Source of the DNA: Candidatus Sifarchaeum subterraneum
GTDB lineage: Archaea; Asgardarchaeota; Sifarchaeia; Sifarchaeales; Sifarchaeaceae
DNA length: 6,779 nucleotides
Direction: 5' to 3'
NCBI GenBank assembly: GCA_016292335.1
Contig: JAECRX010000281.1
Coordinates: forward strand, 1 to 6,779
Each line of letters begins with the position of its first letter. Position 1 is the stretch's first letter. Position numbers and translations under genes: made by a program. Below, one piece after another: positions 1 to 5,279 of the stretch. A model generated the notes under the pieces. That model saw only the letters and a program-made list of their open reading frames with translations. It was not told the origin of the DNA and searched no databases.

Positions 1-93
1 AATGCAGCAATTAATATATTAAAATCATATTCTAAATCAGGGCAGGAACTGCCCGCAGAGCCTGTTGAACATGCCCCGTTGGGAGATGGATGA
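1..93 (+). CDS. tnpB: TnpB, IS200/IS605-type RNA-guided nuclease, C-terminal end (partial)
   Basis: Reading from base 1, an open frame of 30 codons ends at TGA 91-93. It begins NAAINILK and continues through GQELPAEPVE to the end. The NAA-x-NI motif following the last catalytic Asp, then a G-Q-x-L-P-x-EPV tail, is typical of the C-terminus of TnpB proteins. TnpB is a RuvC-fold nuclease guided by an omega RNA made from the 3' end of its own element. It cuts the empty donor site and so favours retention of the transposon. The RuvC catalytic residues, the zinc finger and any tnpA lie upstream of the window, so activity cannot be judged. The gene runs convergently toward the minus-strand AhpD-like gene, and the right-end hairpin starts 9 bases after the stop. 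The family call rests on a short tail but is supported by this hairpin. Confidence 0.8.
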   Translation, partial: NAAINILKSYSKSGQELPAEPVEHAPLGDG

Positions 94-129
94 ATCAGGA
101 AGCCCCTCCGAAAGGACGGGGTAGTTCAC
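94..129 (+). mobile_element. Right end of IS605-type element with omega-RNA 3' hairpin
   Basis: Directly after the TnpB stop lies a stem-loop: CCCCTCC (103-109), a GAAA tetraloop (110-113), and GGACGGGG (114-121). It pairs as 7 bp with one bulged C at 117. It is followed by TAGTTCAC (122-129). A C/G-rich hairpin and a TAGTTCAC-like end just after tnpB are typical of archaeal IS605-family right ends, and this segment forms the 3' scaffold of the omega RNA. The exact cleavage point is inferred to be near 129. The guide would then be the following 16-20 bases, which are the 3' end of the neighbouring AhpD-like gene. The left end and TAM are outside the window. Confidence 0.65.
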
Positions 130-464
130 TGAAATGCCTCAATTGATTTTATCACAGTATCTATGAAGGTAACTACTGTACCCCCGCCCATCAGGATAGC
201 AGCACCGCATGCCTCCATTATCTCTTCTCTTGTTGCTCCTGCTTGTATCGATCGGCGGACGTGGTGAACGATACAAGGTTCACACCGAGCATAGAGAGAG
301 ATCGCAGCACAAATAAGTTCTTTATGCTTTCTCGATAACGCTCCATCTTTATGAACGCTGTTTGTAAGATCAAGAATCGCATTTCTTGTTTCTGGGATAT
401 CCGCTCTCATTTTCACAAAGTGTACTTGGAATTCCTTCAAAATTTTTTTAACGTCCTCTGTCAT
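126..464 (-). CDS. AhpD-like / carboxymuconolactone decarboxylase family protein
   Basis: A 112-residue protein (from ATG at 464), the usual length for small all-helical CMD-family proteins. It shows DGALSRKHKELI, then RCEPCIVHHV, then AGATREEIMEA and a glycine-rich helix (MGGG). Counted from the ATG, Glu49, Cys61, Cys64 and His68 have exactly the spacing of the catalytic Glu-x11-Cys-x2-Cys-x3-His of AhpD, so a thiol redox (peroxidase or disulfide reductase) role is more likely than true decarboxylation of a muconolactone. It follows the E2 gene on the same strand after about 130 bp and may have its own promoter. A TTG three codons upstream (471-473) is an alternative start. The ATG is preferred because a TTTTATA box lies 25 bases before it. 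The stop codon overlaps the end of the TnpB element. The family is confident; the substrate is unknown. Confidence 0.87.
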   Translation of the reverse strand: MTEDVKKILKEFQVHFVKMRADIPETRNAILDLTNSVHKDGALSRKHKELICAAISLYARCEPCIVHHVRRSIQAGATREEIMEACGAAILMGGGTVVTFIDTVIKSIEAFQ

Positions 465-485
465 TTTAATCAACTCATTTTGGTG

Positions 486-492
486 TATAAAA
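486..492 (-). promoter_or_regulatory. TATA box for a possibly leaderless AhpD-like transcript
   Basis: The minus strand reads TTTTATA here, centred about 25 bases upstream of the ATG at 464. In archaea the TATA box is centred about 25-27 bases before the transcription start, so transcription would start at or beside the A of the ATG, giving a leaderless mRNA. There is no strong Shine-Dalgarno motif at usual spacing (only a weak GAG), which fits. The box lies in the 122-131 bp gap after E2, where I see no other gene. Confidence 0.45.
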
Positions 493-595
493 TTCAGTAG
501 AAACGAATTAACTTTTATCTGTATTTCATTTACAGGTTTTCAAGTTTTCTATTTGTTTTTTTAAATTAGTTTGAAGATATTTTCGTTAGAATCGA

Positions 596-1795
596 TTATA
601 TCTTCATAAAAAAGGGATTTTCTAAAATCTGTTTTATTCTTTGAAGAAATCGCGCAGCTAAAGCCCCATCAATGACTCTGTGGTCGGCAGATAGTGATAA
701 AAGCATCATTGGCTTTATTTCTATTTCCCCAGAAATTACCACTGGTCTTTTTTCGATCTGCCCAACACCCAAAATCGCACTCTCTGGCGGATTGATAATT
801 GGAACAAACGTCATTACATCAAACATGCCTAGATTTGAAATAGTAAATGTTCCGCCACTGAGATCATCGCCTGAAAGTTTTCCATTATGTGCTTTATTAA
901 TTAGTTCTTTTGAAATTTTCGAGATATCAACAATTGATTTTTTTTCACAATTGTGTATAACGGGAACTATTAAGCCATTATTTGTTGACACAGCAACTCC
1001 TATATTGATATTATCGAATATTTTTATTTTGTCATCTTCCAATGTTGAATTCAAAATAGGAAAATCCATTATAGCATCTGAAACAGCTTTAATCAAAATA
1101 TCAGTGTAAGAAATATCAACATTTTCAGTTTTTTCGATTTCTGGAAGAATTTCTTCACGCAAATACACTACTTCTGTCATATCTACTTCCATGATTATAT
1201 TATGGTGAGGTACAGTTTGATAACTTTGTGACATTTTTTTCGCAATTATTTTTCTAATTGGGGTCATAGGAACAATTTCTTTCACTTTCCGTGTGACTTT
1301 TAATTCTTCTATAAATCTATATACATCAGCTTTGATGATTGCTCCAAGCGGGCCTGTTCCATCTACTTGTGTAAGATCAATGCCATGCTCTCTTGCCATT
1401 TTTTTTGCAGCCGGTGAAGCCTTTACACGTATTTTTCGCTCTCTAATCTCGATTTCAGGTACCTTCCCTGGGATCTCAACTTCAGGTATTTCTTTGAGAA
1501 TTTCTATTTCAGGTATTTTTTCTAGAACTTCTACTTCAGGTATTTCCTCTTCAGGTAAACCAATGACACCAATTATTGTCCCTACGGGCACTTCAGATTC
1601 TTCAGTTGTAAATATTTTTAGTAACACACCAGCTTCGGGGGCTACAACCTCAGCCTCTACTTTTTCACCAAAAACTTCTACTATAAGCTCTCCCTTTTCT
1701 ACGTTCTCACCTTCTTTTTTCAACCACCTGAGAATGGTACCTTCTTCCATTGCAAGTGTTAGGCGAGGCATCAAGATTTTTGTTACCATTTCCAT
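596..1795 (-). CDS. Dihydrolipoamide acyltransferase (E2) of a 2-oxoacid/acetoin dehydrogenase complex
   Basis: A 399-residue E2 with the standard three-part build. Residues 5-78 are a single lipoyl domain (ILMPRLTLAMEEGTI; probable lipoyl lysine Lys45 in VFGEKVEAEV). Residues 123-160 are the peripheral-subunit-binding domain (ASPAAKKMAREHGIDL, GTGPLGAI). Residues 175-399 are the catalytic acyltransferase core, with NLGMFDV at 321-327 and the active-site DHRVIDGA at 371-378 (His372, Asp376). The core moves the acyl group from lipoyl-lysine to CoA. Between the lipoyl and binding domains lies a linker of four 9-residue repeats. The gene follows E1-beta by 19 bp, so it is the third gene of the operon. 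The start ATG at 1795 sits only a few bases after AAAGGAT (1798-1804). A second ATG at 1789 has the 8-base spacing seen elsewhere in this window and may be the true start. Whether the acyl donor is pyruvate, acetoin or a branched-chain oxoacid cannot be told from E2. Confidence 0.95.
   Translation of the reverse strand: MEMVTKILMPRLTLAMEEGTILRWLKKEGENVEKGELIVEVFGEKVEAEVVAPEAGVLLKIFTTEESEVPVGTIIGVIGLPEEEIPEVEVLEKIPEIEILKEIPEVEIPGKVPEIEIRERKIRVKASPAAKKMAREHGIDLTQVDGTGPLGAIIKADVYRFIEELKVTRKVKEIVPMTPIRKIIAKKMSQSYQTVPHHNIIMEVDMTEVVYLREEILPEIEKTENVDISYTDILIKAVSDAIMDFPILNSTLEDDKIKIFDNINIGVAVSTNNGLIVPVIHNCEKKSIVDISKISKELINKAHNGKLSGDDLSGGTFTISNLGMFDVMTFVPIINPPESAILGVGQIEKRPVVISGEIEIKPMMLLSLSADHRVIDGALAARFLQRIKQILENPFFMKI
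1436..1543 (-). repeat. Four 27-bp tandem repeats encoding the E2 linker
   Basis: E2 residues 85-120 are four imperfect copies of I/V-P-E-V/I-E-V/I-x-x-K/E/R: IPEVEVLEK, IPEIEILKE, IPEVEIPGK, VPEIEIRER. On the plus strand the DNA shows recurring TTCAGGTA every 27 bp. E2 linkers are usually flexible and Ala/Pro-rich; this one is acidic with alternating Val/Ile. The copies differ at several codons, so this is an old duplication rather than a fresh expansion. Confidence 0.85.
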
Positions 1796-1814
1796 ACATC
1801 CTTTGGTGAATATT

Positions 1815-2789
1815 CTAAGGGACGATCTCTTTTACTGCATCGATTATTTTCTTCTCATTTGGCAGATAAAATTCCTCTAAAGTTGGGGAAAATGGAACAG
1901 GTGTATCAGGTGCAGCAACTCGCCTAATAGGAGCATCCAAAGCCCAGATTGCTTCTTCACAAACAACTGCAGATATTTCAGCACCTACCCCCCCTGTCTT
2001 CGTGGCCTCTTCGACAATTACCAGCCTTCCTGTTTTTTCAACAGACTCCAAGAGTGTTTCCTTATCAAAAGGTGCAAGCGTTCTTGGATCAATTACCTCT
2101 GCACTAATTCCATCTTTGTCAAGTTCTTCAGCAGCTGTAATTGATTTGTGTACCATATACATTGTGGCAACAATTGTAACGTCTTCTCCTTCTTTTTTTA
2201 TACTTGCCTCCCCAAATGGTATCGTATAATTTTCTTCAGGAACATGGCCTTTTAACGCATAACAAAGTTTATGTTCAAAAAACATGACAGGATTATCATC
2301 CCTGATTGCAGTTTTTAACAAACCTTTAGCATCATAGGGAGTTGATGGAACTGCGATTTTCAATCCAGGCTTCAGAAACAAAGATTCCAAACTCTGTGAG
2401 TGATGTGCAGCTACATTTACGCCTGCCCCAAAGGGTGCTCTAACAACTACAGGCACTTTTACTTGACCACCAAACATGTAACGGAGTTTTGCTGCTTGGT
2501 TAAGGATTTGATCCATGGCCAAAGTCAAAAGATCGCCGAACATAATTTCAGCTACTGGTCTCGATCCTGTAATTGCAGCACCAACTGCGGCACCGATGAT
2601 CGTATTTTCACTAATCGGAGTATCTCTAACTCTATCGTTTCCGAATTCCTCTGCCAGTCCTTGCGTAACCTTAAAAGCTCCATGCCAATGTCTTCCGATG
2701 TCTTCACCCAACAGAATTATAGTTTCATCTCTCAGCATTTCCTCTCTCAAAGCTTCACGAAGCGCTTCACGATACGTTATTTCTCTCAT
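1815..2789 (-). CDS. 2-oxoacid/acetoin dehydrogenase E1 component, beta subunit
   Basis: A 324-residue protein, the normal E1-beta length, starting MREITYREALREALREEM. The N-terminal half is a pyrimidine-binding transketolase fold with LLGEDIG at 27-32 (Glu29 is the ThDP-activating glutamate), DTPISENTIIGAAVGAA at 56-72 and AHHSQSLE at 128-135. The C-terminal half is the transketolase C-terminal domain with DPRTLAPFD (234-242) and IVEEATKTGGVGAEI. With E1-alpha it forms an alpha2-beta2 enzyme that decarboxylates or cleaves the substrate on ThDP and reductively acylates lipoyl-E2. Stretches such as EIMFGDLLTLAMDQ and VPSTPYDAKGLLK resemble acetoin-dehydrogenase AcoB as much as PDH E1-beta. The start ATG follows AAGGTGA (2797-2803) by 7 bases; this ribosome site overlaps the E1-alpha stop codon, so translation of the two subunits is probably coupled. 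Confidence 0.95.
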   Translation of the reverse strand: MREITYREALREALREEMLRDETIILLGEDIGRHWHGAFKVTQGLAEEFGNDRVRDTPISENTIIGAAVGAAITGSRPVAEIMFGDLLTLAMDQILNQAAKLRYMFGGQVKVPVVVRAPFGAGVNVAAHHSQSLESLFLKPGLKIAVPSTPYDAKGLLKTAIRDDNPVMFFEHKLCYALKGHVPEENYTIPFGEASIKKEGEDVTIVATMYMVHKSITAAEELDKDGISAEVIDPRTLAPFDKETLLESVEKTGRLVIVEEATKTGGVGAEISAVVCEEAIWALDAPIRRVAAPDTPVPFSPTLEEFYLPNEKKIIDAVKEIVP

Positions 2790-2796
2790 TTTTCAG

Positions 2797-2803
2797 TCAC
2801 CTT
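2797..2803 (-). promoter_or_regulatory. Ribosome binding site of E1-beta, overlapping the E1-alpha stop
   Basis: The minus strand reads AAGGTGA, 7 bases before the E1-beta ATG. Its first base is the last base of the E1-alpha TAA. A ribosome finishing E1-alpha would sit on this site, which suits 1:1 production of the two subunits. Confidence 0.7.
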
Positions 2804-3768
2804 TACTCTATAGAAAAAACATCATTCAAAGTTTCCTCAGGATCGGGAAAAGGACTTTCTATAGCAAATTTTGCTGCAGCTTCGACAACCTCAATAACAT
2901 CTTGATCGATATTTTCTGCTTCTTTTTCTGTTATAACACCTATATCAATCAATCTTGTTTTGAATCTTTTAATTGGATCCTTTTTAATCCATTTTTCGAC
3001 TTCCTCTTGTGGCCTATACTTTGCAGGATCAAATCGTGAATGTCCTTTGTGTCGATATGTTTTACACTCAAGTAAAGTAGGTCCATGCCCCCCTCTCGCC
3101 CTTTTGCCGGCTTCATGAACAGCTTCGTATACAGCCATTACATCATTTCCATCGATAGCAACACCAGGAATACCATATCCAGTAGCCCTATCGGCGATAT
3201 CCTCTATGAGCATCACTTCTGATTGAGATGTACCCATCGCATACAAATTGTTTTCACAAACAAATATTACGGGAAGTTTCCAGACCGCAGCTAGATTCAC
3301 ACCTTCATGAAATGCCCCTTGGTTTGACGCGCCATCCCCAAAAAAACAAGCAACAACTTGATCAGTTCCTTTCAATTGAATCGATAACCCTGCACCTACA
3401 GCTAATGGAATTCCTGCCCCAACCACACCTGTGGCACCAAGAATACCCATACTGAAATCAGTAATGTGCATTGATCCTCCTTTTCCTTGACAATATCCTG
3501 TCTTTTTGCCTAATATCTCTGCCATCATTTTATCCAATTGTGCTCCTTTAGCAATGCAATGACCATGTCCACGATGTGTACTTTGAACATAATCGTCTTT
3601 TCTGAGATTTGCACACACACCAACAGCTACGGCTTCTTGTCCCACATACAGGTGAATGGTTCCAGGAACTAAATTTTCGCCAAATAATTCAAACGCTTTT
3701 TCTTCAAAACGTCTTATTTCTAGCATCTTTCTGTAGATCTCAATCAATTTTTCTTTTTCTAATTCCAA
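2803..3768 (-). CDS. 2-oxoacid/acetoin dehydrogenase E1 component, alpha subunit
   Basis: A 321-residue ThDP-binding subunit. The motif GDGASNQGAFHEG starting at 144 and ending with CENN at 171-174 is the classical GDG-x(25-30)-NN ThDP/Mg site. Other family marks are THRGHGHCIAKG (64-75), KGGSMHI (96-102) and YRHKGHSRFDPAKYR (238-252), the last corresponding to the loop regulated by phosphorylation in mitochondrial PDH. Wording such as YVGQEAVAVGVCANL and IADRATGYGIPGVAIDGNDV is very like AcoA of acetoin dehydrogenase, so the substrate (pyruvate, acetoin or branched-chain oxoacid) stays open. It is the first gene of the E1-alpha/E1-beta/E2 operon. The start is TTG (3766-3768), supported by GAGGT 7 bases upstream; the next in-frame ATG is codon 15, inside the conserved N-terminal helix. 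Confidence 0.95.
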   Translation of the reverse strand: MELEKEKLIEIYRKMLEIRRFEEKAFELFGENLVPGTIHLYVGQEAVAVGVCANLRKDDYVQSTHRGHGHCIAKGAQLDKMMAEILGKKTGYCQGKGGSMHITDFSMGILGATGVVGAGIPLAVGAGLSIQLKGTDQVVACFFGDGASNQGAFHEGVNLAAVWKLPVIFVCENNLYAMGTSQSEVMLIEDIADRATGYGIPGVAIDGNDVMAVYEAVHEAGKRARGGHGPTLLECKTYRHKGHSRFDPAKYRPQEEVEKWIKKDPIKRFKTRLIDIGVITEKEAENIDQDVIEVVEAAAKFAIESPFPDPEETLNDVFSIE

Positions 3769-3775
3769 TTGTGAT

Positions 3776-3780
3776 ACCTC
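3776..3780 (-). promoter_or_regulatory. Ribosome binding site deciding the TTG start of E1-alpha
   Basis: GAGGT on the minus strand lies 7 bases before TTG 3766-3768. No ATG is available at a comparable distance in frame, so this site is the main reason for choosing TTG. Confidence 0.6.
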
Positions 3781-3873
3781 GCAAAGAAGAAAAGTTTTTT
3801 ACGATTACTTCAAGCGTTACAACTCCAAAATTTCGCATATGCTTTACAACTTAAGTAGAAAAAGGGACAGTAA

Positions 3874-3881
3874 TTAATAAA
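3874..3881 (-). promoter_or_regulatory. Possible TATA box of the dehydrogenase operon
   Basis: In the 144-bp gap between DUF389 and E1-alpha the minus strand reads AGG followed by TTTATTAA, the best TATA-like match there. It would start transcription near 3850, leaving a leader of about 80 bases. A minus-strand T-run at 3859-3863 just after it could instead help end the DUF389 transcript. The assignment rests on base pattern only. Confidence 0.3.
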
Positions 3882-3912
3882 CCTGATCTTGAAGAATAAG
3901 ATAAAATGAAGC

Positions 3913-5238
3913 CTAGCCAGAACTGACAAATGATGTATGCACTACTTCCAAAATAACAGATGAATCTAATCCAGTTTCATTTTTTAATCTTGCAGCTATG
4001 TTGTCTACGACGGATTTTCCTATGGGTTTATCAGAATAAACTTTTGCATAAACATCTAAATGATCACGTGCTGCGTGAACCACTACATTAATCGATTTTT
4101 CATCAACATCAATTCCTAACTTTGTTTCTAATTCTTCGTTAAGAATATTTCTCGCAATATGCTCATATCTAATTTGGAGATATGCATTATAGGTCGTTAT
4201 CGAGATTGGGATTGCTAAAACTAAAATAGCCAGTGTTGCAACAAGCAATCTCTTTTTGAGAAGTTGGGCGGCAAGCACTTCCCTCCTCAAAGAGATTTTT
4301 GGTCTAATTTGCAATAACCAGAAAATAATAGAGTTCGTTAAATGAATAGATAATACGTTCACAAGTAGCAGAATGGAAGAGCCCAAGGCAATATCAAATT
4401 GCCCCATTGCAATGCCAATTCCCACGTTACAAGCAGGAGGCATTAAGGCGGCGGCAATGGCAATTCCTACCAACGTTGTTCCAAATCCGCTTGTAAAACA
4501 AAGTGCAGCAGCAACTCCAGAAACAATTGCAATTCCCAAGTCCCAGACAGTTGGAGTAGATCTAGAAAGGATTTCCGAGGTAAGCTGGGGAGTTGGAAAA
4601 AAAAGTGTTATGATTATCCCCGTTAAAACAGCCAAGCTGAGTCCAATACCCTCAGCTATGAGTGATTTTTGGAATAGGTCTCTATCGACCATGACTGTTG
4701 AAAGAGATGTTCCAACAATTGGACCCATCAGAGGTGCAATAACCATGCTTGCTAGAATGGCAACTGCATTGTTCCCAAGAAGACCAAGTGTAGCAATAAT
4801 TGCAGCCAGTATTGTCAAAACAATGTAAATTCTCGAAATTTGAGCTCCGCTTCTGACAGTATGCATTATTTCTTCTATGGATATTCGCTCAGGTGTACGA
4901 AGAATTCCTCTTTCTTTCAGCCTAATCTTTCTTTCAGGAATGACTGCCTCTGCCGCGGAAATTATAATCTTCCCTGTAATTCTCCCTATCCCTTCACGTC
5001 TTAATGCGGTAATGACGTCTTCGACCTCGTAATCATCTAAGGTAACTAGAATCATGTCCTTTGTTAGGCCATCAATGATTTCATATTCAAGATGTCTCTC
5101 TGTGAGAAGCTTCATCACTTTTGTTGTTAGACTTTCCTTTTCTTTTTCTTCCTCTTTTTCTTCCTCTTTTTCTTCTTCTTTTTCTTCTTCTTTTTCTTCT
5201 TCTCTTTTTTTCTCTATTATCACATGAAGCATACGCAA
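3913..5238 (-). CDS. DUF389 family multi-pass membrane protein
   Basis: A 441-residue protein of the DUF389 (TIGR00341-like) family, of unknown biochemical function. Residues 1-10 and 38-115 form a predicted alpha/beta cytoplasmic domain. About seven membrane segments follow, roughly at 135-155, 157-177, 192-213, 233-250, 254-275, 284-309 and 330-350. The family-typical NAVAILASMVIAPLMGPI stretch is at 157-174 and AAALMPPAC at 262-270. A C-terminal soluble domain of about 90 residues ends the protein. Residues 13-32 are five EEEK repeats inserted after the first beta strand. The start is TTG (5236-5238), with AGGTGA 7 bases upstream; an ATG two codons later is the alternative. The gene lies 41 bp after the CofD-like gene on the same strand, so they may be cotranscribed. 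Family membership is sure; transport or sensing roles would be guesses. Confidence 0.92.
   Translation of the reverse strand: MRMLHVIIEKKREEEKEEEKEEEKEEEKEEEKEKESLTTKVMKLLTERHLEYEIIDGLTKDMILVTLDDYEVEDVITALRREGIGRITGKIIISAAEAVIPERKIRLKERGILRTPERISIEEIMHTVRSGAQISRIYIVLTILAAIIATLGLLGNNAVAILASMVIAPLMGPIVGTSLSTVMVDRDLFQKSLIAEGIGLSLAVLTGIIITLFFPTPQLTSEILSRSTPTVWDLGIAIVSGVAAALCFTSGFGTTLVGIAIAAALMPPACNVGIGIAMGQFDIALGSSILLLVNVLSIHLTNSIIFWLLQIRPKISLRREVLAAQLLKKRLLVATLAILVLAIPISITTYNAYLQIRYEHIARNILNEELETKLGIDVDEKSINVVVHAARDHLDVYAKVYSDKPIGKSVVDNIAARLKNETGLDSSVILEVVHTSFVSSG
5143..5202 (-). repeat. 5 x 12-bp repeat encoding (EEEK)5
   Basis: Five in-frame 12-bp units encode DUF389 residues 13-32. They lie inside an uninterrupted 84-base pyrimidine run on the plus strand (5132-5215), purine on the minus strand. 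The unit length is a multiple of three, so copy-number change would keep the frame. Units differ slightly at GAG/GAA codons. Confidence 0.9.
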
Positions 5239-5245
5239 AAGAGGC

Positions 5246-5251
5246 TCACCT
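5246..5251 (-). promoter_or_regulatory. Ribosome binding site deciding the TTG start of DUF389
   Basis: AGGTGA on the minus strand ends 7 bases before TTG 5236-5238. The in-frame ATG at 5230-5232 would be 13 bases away, which is too far for the spacing used by other genes here. Confidence 0.55.
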
Positions 5252-5279
5252 AGAAATTCAGGGTAGAAGTTTTGTTTTA

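Noticed and set aside
672..1109. Plus-strand open frames of 145 and 195 codons over E2 (also 1293-1880)
   Set aside because: They lie antisense to a clearly recognised E2, with Ser/Ile/Thr-rich composition and no family resemblance.
1436..1543. CRISPR-like array
   Set aside because: The 27-bp units are contiguous with no spacers, and they are in frame as a protein linker. The 12-bp units at 5143-5202 are likewise coding repeats.
2515..3039. Plus-strand 174-codon frame across the E1-beta/E1-alpha junction
   Set aside because: It is antisense to two strongly conserved subunits and the junction with its ribosome site; no domain is visible.
3769..3912. Small gene or tRNA in the 144-bp gap before E1-alpha
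   Set aside because: No cloverleaf-like arms and no open frame with a ribosome site; it looks like plain promoter/leader sequence.
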